This document shows, piece by piece, positions 1 through 6,246 of a stretch of DNA of 26,253 nucleotides. The translations under genes and the position numbers were made by a program. The DNA comes from a virus. The DNA lies in IMG/VR virus record IMGVR_UViG_3300028394_002134, positions 1-26,253 of that record; one strand, given 5' to 3'. The notes beneath the pieces were generated by a model, which was given only the letters and a program-made list of their open reading frames with translations, searched no databases and was not told the origin of the DNA. The stretch's first letter is position 1. Each line of letters begins with the position of its first letter.

Positions 1-48
1 GGACTGTTAATCCGTGTGTCGGTGGTTCAAGACCATCTCGGGGAGCCA
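1..48 (+). tRNA. tRNA-Asn (anticodon GTT), 5' part cut off by window edge
   Basis: The window opens inside the anticodon arm. The 7-base loop CTGTTAA gives anticodon GTT. The T stem GGTGG/CCATC (21-25 with 33-37, one G-T pair) closes the loop TTCAAGA. The 3' acceptor strand TCGGGGA, discriminator G and an encoded CCA end at 48. The D arm and 5' acceptor strand lie outside the window. It heads the tRNA cluster of this phage, and the next tRNA begins 4 bases later. Confidence 0.9.
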
Positions 49-51
49 AAT

Positions 52-126
52 GCAGAAGTTAGTTTAGTGGTAAAACCTCGGATTGTGATTCCGATATCAA
101 GGGTTCAATCCCCTTACTTCTGCCCA
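52..126 (+). tRNA. tRNA-His (anticodon GTG)
   Basis: A complete cloverleaf can be drawn. The acceptor CAGAAGT/ACTTCTG has an extra 5' G at 52 facing C at 123, the G-1:C73 pair typical of histidine tRNAs. The D stem is GTTT/AAAC with GG in the loop. The anticodon stem TCGGA/TCCGA holds the loop TTGTGAT. The T stem AAGGG/CCCTT encloses TTCAATC. CCA is encoded at 124-126. The G-1:C73 pair supports histidine identity independently of the anticodon. Confidence 0.95.
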
Positions 127-294
127 CAGATAACATTTCATCTAATATAAAATGTTTTTCTGTTTTTGTAAAAGATGAAGTAAATTCTCTCGTTGTTGTA
201 GAGAATTTATGTTCTATATATGGAAGTTGTTGTGCAATTTTCCATAGTTCGAGGTCTACTGTTTTTTGAATTGTTGCCATATGTAGATATTTAT

Positions 295-369
295 CTGGCG
301 TTAGTATAATGGATAATACAGTAGCCTTCTAAGCTATCAATAGTGGTTCGATTCCACTACGCCGGACCA
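295..369 (+). tRNA. tRNA-Arg (anticodon TCT)
   Basis: The acceptor CTGGCGT pairs with ACGCCGG (one T-G pair), followed by discriminator A and an encoded CCA. The D stem is GTAT/ATAC. The anticodon stem GTAGC/GCTAT holds the loop CTTCTAA, giving UCU, which reads AGA and AGG. The T stem AGTGG/CCACT encloses TTCGATT. An AGA-reading tRNA is a common phage acquisition and suits an AT-rich genome. It sits 168 bases after tRNA-His; I see no convincing gene in that spacer. Confidence 0.95.
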
Positions 370-377
370 AATATGTA

Positions 378-403
378 AACCATTATTTACAAAAATGATG
401 GTT
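378..403 (+). other. 9-bp stem-loop between tRNA-Arg and the metallophosphatase
   Basis: AACCATTAT (378-386) pairs over all nine positions, with one T-G pair, with ATGATGGTT (395-403) around an 8-base loop. It lies 8 bases after the tRNA and 22 bases before the next start codon. There is no T-run after it, so it is not a typical intrinsic terminator. It could be an RNA processing site separating the tRNA from the mRNA, or a 5' stabilising hairpin. The role is inferred. Confidence 0.4.
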
Positions 404-425
404 ATTGTAAAGAATAGGAGACATT

Positions 426-1001
426 ATGCCAGCAATATTTTTAGTATCAGACACACATTTTGGCCATACTGGTGTGTGTCGATTTATGCGTAATGACGGA
501 GTAACTAAGTTACGTCCATGGGATAATGCCGATGAGATGGATGAAGAAATGGTAAAGCGTTGGAACGAAACAGTTCGGCCTAACGATAAAGTATACCATC
601 TTGGTGATGTTGTTATCAACCGCAAAGCATTGAAAACCTTAGGTCGCCTGAATGGTGACAAGGTATTGATTCGTGGTAACCATGATATCTTCCGTGATGA
701 TGAATATAGACAATACTTCCGTGAGCTCAGAGCATATCATGTAATGAACGGAATGATTCTATCACATATACCAATTCATCCAGAAAGTCTTGGTCGTTTT
801 GGTACAAACATCCACGGCCATCTCCACGCAAATCGTGTGATGGCTGAAATATGGGGCAAATGGGAAATTGATCCAAGATATCATTGTGTTTGTGTTGAGC
901 AAACGGATTATAGACCAATACTATTTGAAGATGTTATCAAACGAATCAAAGAAGAAGGTGGTGAGATTGGTTTCAAAAATGGAAACGGCCCCGCTATGTA
1001 A
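426..1001 (+). CDS. Calcineurin-like metallophosphoesterase
   Basis: The 191-residue product has the full set of metal-binding motifs of calcineurin-type phosphoesterases: D9-x-H11 in SDTHFGH, GD at 60-61, GNHD at 84-87, H114 in SHIPIH, and GHLH at 131-134. These normally bind two metal ions and cleave phosphomono- or diesters. The substrate cannot be told from the sequence. The compact length matches the small phage versions often seen near tRNA and nucleotide-metabolism genes. The ATG is supported by AGGAG at 416-420. It sits among tRNA genes, so an RNA-end or nucleotide phosphatase role is possible but unproven. Confidence 0.85.
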   Translation: MPAIFLVSDTHFGHTGVCRFMRNDGVTKLRPWDNADEMDEEMVKRWNETVRPNDKVYHLGDVVINRKALKTLGRLNGDKVLIRGNHDIFRDDEYRQYFRELRAYHVMNGMILSHIPIHPESLGRFGTNIHGHLHANRVMAEIWGKWEIDPRYHCVCVEQTDYRPILFEDVIKRIKEEGGEIGFKNGNGPAM

Positions 1002-1022
1002 AGGTATACCTTTCAAAAGGCC

Positions 1023-1051
1023 TTGACTTTAGAATAAACATCATATATAAT
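1023..1051 (+). promoter_or_regulatory. Sigma70-type promoter for tRNA-Gly and rubredoxin-like gene
   Basis: TTGACT (1023-1028), a 17-base spacer and TATAAT (1046-1051) match the host vegetative consensus at 11 of 12 positions with ideal spacing. The expected transcript start at about 1058 lies just before the tRNA-Gly gene at 1062. The 14 bases TCATATATAATATA around the -10 recur exactly at 2322-2335, before the Sm-like/polymerase genes, which suggests a shared class of phage early promoter. Confidence 0.75.
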
Positions 1052-1061
1052 ATATACATCA

Positions 1062-1135
1062 GCGGAATTAGTTTAATGGTAAAACTGGAGATTTCCAATC
1101 TCCTGTTGTCAGTTCGATTCTGGCATTCCGCTCCA
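1062..1135 (+). tRNA. tRNA-Gly (anticodon TCC)
   Basis: The acceptor GCGGAAT pairs with ATTCCGC, followed by discriminator T (usual for bacterial glycine tRNAs) and an encoded CCA. The D stem is GTTT/AAAC with GG in the loop. The anticodon stem GGAGA/TCTCC holds the loop TTTCCAA, reading GGA and GGG. The T stem GTCAG/CTGGC encloses TTCGATT. It starts close to the predicted transcription start of the promoter at 1023-1051. Confidence 0.95.
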
Positions 1136-1143
1136 AGTTTTAT

Positions 1144-1211
1144 GCGGCAAATGTAATAACATCACAAGATACCCTCTTGTGACGGCTGTGGGAATCAGTC
1201 TTGCCGCTCCA
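1144..1211 (+). ncRNA. Degenerate tRNA-like RNA with encoded CCA, possibly Gly-type
   Basis: A 68-base cloverleaf can be drawn. The acceptor GCGGCAA/TTGCCGC is perfect, followed by T and CCA. The mini D arm is ATGT-AATA-ACAT. The anticodon-like arm CACAAGA/TCTTGTG can open to the 7-base loop ATACCCT (anticodon ACC if 7-base register is used). The T arm GGCTG-TGGGAAT-CAGTC follows. Positions 8-9 are missing, the D loop lacks the GG pair, and the T loop has TGG instead of TTC, so both sides of the D-loop/T-loop contact are gone together. The acceptor and T73 resemble the tRNA-Gly 8 bases upstream, with paired changes in the stem. It may be a non-translating glycine tRNA, a tRNA mimic or a decaying duplicate. 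Confidence 0.6.
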
Positions 1212-1227
1212 TTTTAGAGGTACTATT

Positions 1228-1383
1228 ATGTCTGTTGAACTTAATCATATATGTACGACTTGTGAACATATACATAATGAGGAAAAAGAAGGTGTTTGGG
1301 AAGAATTATCCGACAACTTTATTTGTCCTGTATGCGGCACATTTAAAGAAGACTACAAAATAGACCTCTGGTATTCAGTTTAA
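1228..1383 (+). CDS. Rubredoxin-like zinc/iron protein, 51 aa
   Basis: The short product carries C-x2-C (residues 9 and 12) and C-P-x-C-G (residues 33-37), with W, EL and D placed between them as in rubredoxins (pattern W-E-x-L-x-D-x-x-x-C-P-x-C-G). Rubredoxins bind one iron through four cysteines and carry single electrons; related phage proteins may instead hold zinc. The start at ATG 1228 is chosen because AGAGG lies at 1216-1220; an upstream TTG at 1201 would start inside the tRNA-like RNA. The gene is wedged between that RNA and the next tRNA (1 base away), so it probably shares the promoter at 1023-1051. Confidence 0.7.
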   Translation: MSVELNHICTTCEHIHNEEKEGVWEELSDNFICPVCGTFKEDYKIDLWYSV

Positions 1384-1384
1384 T

Positions 1385-1458
1385 AGCGGGATAGTAAAAC
1401 GGTATTACAGAGGACTCATAATCCTCAGTTCTTGGTTCGATTCCAGGTCCCGCAACCA
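1385..1458 (+). tRNA. tRNA with anticodon CAT (Met or Ile2), A1/A72 mismatch
   Basis: The D stem is GTAA/TTAC with GG in the loop. The anticodon stem GAGGA/TCCTC holds the loop CTCATAA. The T stem CTTGG/CCAGG encloses TTCGATT. Counting from these arms, the acceptor is AGCGGGA against TCCCGCA, then A73 and encoded CCA, so the first pair is an A-A mismatch. An unpaired 1-72 position is the hallmark of bacterial initiator tRNA, but the three G-C pairs expected in an initiator anticodon stem are absent. Elongator Met, lysidine-modified Ile and an initiator-like species all remain possible. Confidence 0.85.
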
Positions 1459-1462
1459 TAAT

Positions 1463-2245
1463 TTATCTACCCACATATATTTGCGGTTGAGCTTCTTCTC
1501 TACGTTGCCGCTCAGTTTTAGGTATTAAACCATCACCATACTGTGGATATTTTTGTTGTCTATCATAAGCTATCCACATAAACAATCCAGCCATTGTTAT
1601 CATTATGACGATGATGAGAACACCCCATATTGCTTGTTCATTCATTTGTCTTCTTCTTGCGGCTCTTCTTTTTTCCGCAACTTCTTTTCTTTTCATTTGG
1701 GTAACAATTAAGGCTTTTTGTTGTTCACCCATTTTCTCCATCATTTCATTAACTTCAGTCCAAAGAGCACCCAATTCTGGAGGACTTTGATAAATCATTA
1801 TTTCTTGTAACTCTGTACCCATTTGTTCTAACTGCTTACGCATCAGTACACGTTGAAGAGCACGTTTACCTAAAGAAGCATCACCTGTGTATATTTCAGT
1901 TTTGCTTTTTCTTTCCTCTTCTTCAAATATTGCAATACATTTATTAAGATTGTCATAGTATGCACCAAGATGTTCACCAATTTCCTGATACACACCAGTG
2001 TGTTGTCCTGATTCCGCTTTTTTGTTTAACTCAATTACTTCATTCTTTTGCTTAATGTATTGATTACGTTGTTCTGTTGTCGCTGGTTTTTCTGGTGGAT
2101 GTAACTTTTGAAATTGCTCGTCAAGATCCTTGAGAACGTCTTTAACTTCTCCTGCGGCACCTTTAATATCTTTGTATAATTTACAACCAGCTTTAACCGC
2201 AGAAACAGCGGCATTGGCCATCGCAAATAGGGTAATTGGATCCAT
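1463..2245 (-). CDS. Unknown coiled-coil protein with C-terminal membrane segment
   Basis: I do not recognise this 260-residue protein. It has an Ala/Lys-rich amphipathic N terminus, long charged helical stretches (about 30-115 and 125-200), a very basic patch at 185-199, and one strong hydrophobic segment at about 205-227. The final 33 residues are polar. This is the layout of a tail-anchored protein, probably with the long N-terminal part in the cytoplasm. It is the only minus-strand gene in the window. A T4-type late promoter at 2340-2347 faces it, so it may be made late as a virion, assembly or lysis-related protein. Its stop lies 4 bases from the 3' end of the CAU tRNA, so the two transcripts converge. 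No good ribosome site is visible before the ATG. Confidence 0.75.
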   Translation of the reverse strand: MDPITLFAMANAAVSAVKAGCKLYKDIKGAAGEVKDVLKDLDEQFQKLHPPEKPATTEQRNQYIKQKNEVIELNKKAESGQHTGVYQEIGEHLGAYYDNLNKCIAIFEEEERKSKTEIYTGDASLGKRALQRVLMRKQLEQMGTELQEIMIYQSPPELGALWTEVNEMMEKMGEQQKALIVTQMKRKEVAEKRRAARRRQMNEQAIWGVLIIVIMITMAGLFMWIAYDRQQKYPQYGDGLIPKTERQRREEAQPQIYVGR

Positions 2246-2296
2246 TTAATATAGTCGTGGAGTACATGAAAACGTTGGCAGACATAACACTAACAC

Positions 2297-2313
2297 AGAT
2301 ACATTGCGTATCT
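2297..2313. promoter_or_regulatory. Inverted repeat AGATAC-n5-GTATCT in the divergent control region
   Basis: AGATAC (2297-2302) and GTATCT (2308-2313) are perfect 6-base arms. They overlap the likely -35 of the rightward promoter and fall in the expected 5' leader of the leftward late transcript. It could be an operator for a dimeric regulator or a leader hairpin in the late mRNA. Short inverted repeats occur by chance in AT-rich DNA, so the role is tentative. Confidence 0.35.
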
Positions 2314-2332
2314 AAACGAAGTCATATATAAT
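2304..2332 (+). promoter_or_regulatory. Sigma70-like promoter for Sm-like gene and gene 43
   Basis: A perfect TATAAT lies at 2327-2332, with TTGCGT 17 bases upstream as a weak -35. The start codon of the next gene is 35 bases downstream. The surrounding 14 bases are identical to the -10 region of the tRNA promoter at 1023-1051, which strengthens the call. It is the best visible promoter for the long rightward array of replication genes. Confidence 0.6.
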
Positions 2333-2339
2333 ATACTAT

Positions 2340-2347
2340 TATTTATA
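2340..2347 (-). promoter_or_regulatory. T4-type late promoter facing the minus-strand gene
   Basis: TATTTATA on the plus strand reads as TATAAATA on the minus strand, the exact consensus of T4 late promoters recognised by the gp55 sigma factor. It would give a leader of roughly 85-90 bases before the ATG at 2245. It lies only 7 bases downstream of the rightward TATAAT, so early rightward and late leftward transcription would compete for the same DNA. Confidence 0.6.
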
Positions 2348-2367
2348 AACTCTTGATAAGGATCAAA

Positions 2368-2682
2368 ATGACAAATCTACTCGTAATAAAACTGACAAAT
2401 AATGAAGAAATCCTTGGTGAGGTGTCAGAAACCGGTACAGGTTACCGAATTCTTAATCCTATTGGTATTGCGGTTGTACGTGACCGAGATGGTAAACCCA
2501 ATATCGGATTTGCACCTTGGCCAGTATACTCAGATACGGAAAAGAAGGACCGGACGGTTGACATAGACCGTGATTCTGTGTTATACTCCTATGAACCAGC
2601 AAAAGACTTTGTAGACAACTACAATAGTATCTTTGGTTCTGGCATCATTATTCCACCACAAAAAACTTTAATTACAGGCTAA
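2368..2682 (+). CDS. Sm-like (LSm-type) phage protein
   Basis: The 104-residue protein begins with a short run of beta strands built around VIKLTNNEEILGEV, followed by a turn and an ILNPIGIAVV strand. This matches the small Sm-like protein family of T4-type cyanophages, one member of which has a crystal structure described as a novel Sm-like protein of putative cyanophage origin. Sm folds form rings and often bind RNA, but the phage role is unknown. ATG 2368 is preferred over TTG 2353 because AAGGA lies at 2358-2362. The stop is directly followed by the gene 43 start, so translation is probably coupled. Confidence 0.7.
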   Translation: MTNLLVIKLTNNEEILGEVSETGTGYRILNPIGIAVVRDRDGKPNIGFAPWPVYSDTEKKDRTVDIDRDSVLYSYEPAKDFVDNYNSIFGSGIIIPPQKTLITG

Positions 2683-2683
2683 A

Positions 2684-5221
2684 TTGAGTTCATTTTATAC
2701 AAACGTACAAAGTTTCGGTAACAACATATTATACCGAGGCATCTTAGACGGCAAGAAGGTGAAGCAGAGAATTGAATATTCTCCTTCACTCTATTTACCT
2801 TCCAAAAAACTAACCAATTTCACCTCACTTGACGGTGACTATCTCGACCAGAAAATCTTTGGTGATATTCGTTCAGCCAAAGACTACATCAAGCAATTTG
2901 ATGAAGTATCCAATGCACCAAAAATCTATGGCCAAACTAGATTCGAATATGCCTTCATTGCAGACCAACATAAGGGTATGGTTGACTATGATTTCGATAG
3001 AATTTCAGTTGCTGTAGTTGACATTGAGGTTGGTTCAGAGAATGGTTTCCCTGATCCATATCTTGCGAATGAACCAATTACTGCCATTGCTATTAAGTAT
3101 TTGAATGGTCCAATTTATGTGTTTGGTTGTGGTGACTATGTTACACAAGGTAAAGAAATCTATGTTAAGTGTAGAGATGAACATTCTCTATGTAAACAAT
3201 TCATGGCATTATGGACTAAGAAATGTCCTGATATTCTAACTGGTTGGAATACCAAGTTCTTTGATGAACCTTATTTGATTAATCGTTTTCGTAAAATCAT
3301 TGGTGAAGATGAAGCCAAGAAACTGTCACCCTGGAATTATATTGGTGAACGTAAGACTGTAATTAATGGCCGTCAGATGATTGCCTATAACATTATGGGT
3401 GTTGAATCACTAGACTATATTGAACTATACAAATGGTATGCTCCTGGTGGAAAGTCACAAGAGAGTTATCGTTTGGATGCTATTGCACAAGTAGAACTCG
3501 GTGAAGGCAAGATTTCATATGATGAATATGATAACCTTCATGCACTCTATCGTTTGAATTATCAAAAGTTTATTGAGTATAACATCAAAGACGTTGAACT
3601 GATTATTAAACTGGAAGATAAGTTAAAGTTAATTGAGTTGGGTGTGACTCTTGCGTATGACACCAAAACAAACTTTGAAGATATTTTTGCACAAACTCGT
3701 ATGTGGGATTCACTTACTTATGCCTATCTGTTTGAGAAAGGTATCATTGTACCACCAAGAGAAATCAAAGAGAAAGATTCGGCATTTGAAGGTGCCTATG
3801 TCAAAGATGTACAGGTCGGTAAACACGATTGGGTTGCATCGTTTGACTTAAATAGTTTGTATCCACATCTGATGATGCAGTATAACATTTCACCTGAGAC
3901 ATTGATTGATCCACAAGATTACACAGATGAAATGCGTGAGGTACTTTCTTCTGGTGTTTCGGTTGAGAAACTATTAATGCGCCAAGTAGATACTTCGGGG
4001 CTGGCCAATGTTACACTTACACCTAACGGCCAATTCTTTCGCACTGATATGCAAGGTTTCTTACCTAAGATGATGGAAGAAATGTATACTGACCGTAGCA
4101 AATTCAAGAAGATGATGTTGCGAGCAAAGCAGACGTATGAAGATGAAACAGACGAATCGAAAAAATATGAAATTGAAAAACGAATTGCCAAGTATAACAA
4201 CATACAACTTGCAAAGAAGGTTTCTCTTAATTCTGCTTATGGTGCTCTTGGTAGCCAGTATTTCCGCTTTTATGATTTACGAATGGCTCTTGGCGTTACT
4301 ACTGCTGGCCAGTTGTCTATTAGGTGGATTGAAAATAAGATAAACGAATACATGAATAAGTTATTGGATACAAGTGACAAAGATTATGTCGTTGCTTCCG
4401 ATACAGATTCAATCTATCTCCGTATGGGAGAATTGGTCAATAAATTCATCAAAGATACCTCAGACAAACAAAAGGTAATCTCACTCATGGATAAAATCTG
4501 TGAAGATAAACTACAACCTTATATTGACAAATCGTATGAGGAGCTGGCTGTTTATGTTCACGCCTATCAACAAAAGATGGAAATGAAACGTGAAGGTCTT
4601 TCTGATAAGGGTATCTGGACTGCCAAGAAACGATACATTCTAAACGTATATAATAATGAAGGCGTTCAATATAAAGAACCACAGATGAAGGTGATGGGTT
4701 TAGAGATGATTAAGTCCTCTACACCTGCCGCTATCCGTGAAAAGATGAAAGAAGCGATTCAGCTTATGGTGAATGGCACAGAAAATGATATCCATAATTT
4801 CATTAGTAAATTTAGAGAAGACTTTAGAAAATTACCACCAGAAGACATCTCTTTTCCACGGGGCTTGAATGGTTTAAATAAATACTCCGATGCTCTAACT
4901 TTATATAAATTAGGTACTCCAATTCATGTCAAGGGTGCCATTCTATATAACAATTTTTTAAAACAAAACGGTCTCACCAAGAAGTACCAACTCATCCAAG
5001 AAGGTGAAAAGATTAAGTTTACCTACCTGAAGATGCCAAATCCATTTAAAGATACCGTTATTTCTTATCCAACAAGACTACCCACAGAGCTTGGGCTTGA
5101 CAACTTCATTGATTATGATTTACAATTCGACAAAGCATTTTTGGAACCTATTAAAGTTATCTTGGATTGTATGCAATGGACAACTGAGAAGGTAAGTACA
5201 TTAGAGGACTTTTTCGCATGA
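2684..5221 (+). CDS. 43: DNA polymerase, family B (T4 gp43-like)
   Basis: This is the replicative polymerase with 3'-5' proofreading. Visible exonuclease motifs are D113-I-E115, the TGWNTKFFD segment with D194, and YNIKDV with D303. Polymerase motifs are A (DLNSLYP, 388-394), B (KKVSLNSAYG, 511-520), C (DTDS, 573-576) and KKRY (648-651). The C terminus LEDFFA resembles the T4 sliding-clamp-binding tail. The length of 845 is slightly below the 898 of T4. The TTG start at 2684 is well supported: the N terminus SSFYTNVQSFGNNI aligns with the T4 start KEFYISIETVGNNI, and no in-frame ATG follows for about 100 codons. It begins one base after the upstream stop. Confidence 0.97.
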   Translation: MSSFYTNVQSFGNNILYRGILDGKKVKQRIEYSPSLYLPSKKLTNFTSLDGDYLDQKIFGDIRSAKDYIKQFDEVSNAPKIYGQTRFEYAFIADQHKGMVDYDFDRISVAVVDIEVGSENGFPDPYLANEPITAIAIKYLNGPIYVFGCGDYVTQGKEIYVKCRDEHSLCKQFMALWTKKCPDILTGWNTKFFDEPYLINRFRKIIGEDEAKKLSPWNYIGERKTVINGRQMIAYNIMGVESLDYIELYKWYAPGGKSQESYRLDAIAQVELGEGKISYDEYDNLHALYRLNYQKFIEYNIKDVELIIKLEDKLKLIELGVTLAYDTKTNFEDIFAQTRMWDSLTYAYLFEKGIIVPPREIKEKDSAFEGAYVKDVQVGKHDWVASFDLNSLYPHLMMQYNISPETLIDPQDYTDEMREVLSSGVSVEKLLMRQVDTSGLANVTLTPNGQFFRTDMQGFLPKMMEEMYTDRSKFKKMMLRAKQTYEDETDESKKYEIEKRIAKYNNIQLAKKVSLNSAYGALGSQYFRFYDLRMALGVTTAGQLSIRWIENKINEYMNKLLDTSDKDYVVASDTDSIYLRMGELVNKFIKDTSDKQKVISLMDKICEDKLQPYIDKSYEELAVYVHAYQQKMEMKREGLSDKGIWTAKKRYILNVYNNEGVQYKEPQMKVMGLEMIKSSTPAAIREKMKEAIQLMVNGTENDIHNFISKFREDFRKLPPEDISFPRGLNGLNKYSDALTLYKLGTPIHVKGAILYNNFLKQNGLTKKYQLIQEGEKIKFTYLKMPNPFKDTVISYPTRLPTELGLDNFIDYDLQFDKAFLEPIKVILDCMQWTTEKVSTLEDFFA

Positions 5222-6246
5222 CATTTCTAACATTACTTTGTGCCTTAGCACTTTCAGGTATTGCTGCCTACTATTCTATTATTGGATTGGCAGCTATATT
5301 TACTGGTGCATTTTGGCCAATCGTTTTTATGGGCAGTGTTCTTGAGGCCAGTAAATTGGTCACTACATCATGGTTATATCGTAATTGGAAGACCTGCCCA
5401 TTTCTATTAAAAACATATCTCACTACATCTGTTGTAATTCTAATGTTAATTACAAGTATGGGTATTTTTGGTTTTCTTTCTAAAGCACATATTGATTCAA
5501 CATTAGATTCTGGTGCAAATACAGTTGAGGTGAAAACTCTTAATGCACAAGAGAAGATTACTAAAGAAAGATTGGAATACTTATTATTGCGAGCCAAGGA
5601 TCCATCAACGGCAAGTAATAGATTAGATAAGCAAATTCAGGACACACAAAAAGAACTGAATGAAATTACCAAGAAAAAATTACCACTATTAAAAGAATCT
5701 AACAAATTGATTGCTGAAGTTGGACCAATCAAATATGTGGGTGATATGATTTATGGTGTAGAAGATGATAATGCCATAGATAAAGCAGTTCGTTTGGTAA
5801 TCATGTTAATAATGGTTGTATTTGACCCATTAGCTGTGTTATTATTGATTGCTGCTAATATGAACATGAAACCGAAGGAAGAAATTATTGATACGGTTGT
5901 TGAAGTTAAACAAGAACCCGAAAAAGTAGTTGAAACACCATATGATATTCCTGTCTTTGTAGAAGAACCTAAACAAGATATACCCAAAACGAAAGAAGAT
6001 ACAATAAGAGTGGCTGCTGAAAACATTACAAGAATTGAAGAACCACAACCTATTGTTATTGATAATGTTAATGGTGAAACAATTCCTCCACTTGGTCAAT
6101 CACCAGGAGTTCAGATAACAACTGAAGAATTTGATGAGACTGAAGGTTCATCTAAGAAACGTGGATTTCCCAACCGTAAAAGTAAGATAGATAGTATGTA
6201 TGTAGATGATGCTGAATTGGCATTTCGTAAAAAGGAAAATAAATGA
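5218..6246 (+). CDS. Unknown multi-pass membrane protein with acidic tail
   Basis: I do not recognise the family. Three hydrophobic segments lie at about 4-24, 28-45 and 68-88. A charged helical, probably coiled-coil stretch covers 105-165, and a fourth strong membrane segment covers 191-214. The last 125 residues are acidic, proline-rich and end in a basic patch. The ATG overlaps the polymerase stop by 4 bases, with AGAGGA at 5203-5208, and the end overlaps uvsX in the same way. Coupling to two replication genes hints at a role at the membrane during replication, but nothing in the sequence proves it. Confidence 0.8.
   Translation: MTFLTLLCALALSGIAAYYSIIGLAAIFTGAFWPIVFMGSVLEASKLVTTSWLYRNWKTCPFLLKTYLTTSVVILMLITSMGIFGFLSKAHIDSTLDSGANTVEVKTLNAQEKITKERLEYLLLRAKDPSTASNRLDKQIQDTQKELNEITKKKLPLLKESNKLIAEVGPIKYVGDMIYGVEDDNAIDKAVRLVIMLIMVVFDPLAVLLLIAANMNMKPKEEIIDTVVEVKQEPEKVVETPYDIPVFVEEPKQDIPKTKEDTIRVAAENITRIEEPQPIVIDNVNGETIPPLGQSPGVQITTEEFDETEGSSKKRGFPNRKSKIDSMYVDDAELAFRKKENK

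Noticed and set aside
59-280. Minus-strand open frame of 73 codons between tRNA-His and tRNA-Arg
   Set aside because: Its last third is the antisense of tRNA-His, there is no ribosome site before the ATG, and I recognise no family. A GATAAATA box just upstream is one base off the late consensus and too close to the ATG.
1000-1013. Perfect 14-base palindrome AAAGGTATACCTTT at the end of the metallophosphatase
   Set aside because: It looked like a terminator, but the stem is short and no T-run follows.
1201-1227. Longer start (TTG at 1201) for the rubredoxin-like gene
   Set aside because: It would begin inside the tRNA-like RNA, while ATG 1228 has a ribosome site and gives the normal rubredoxin length.
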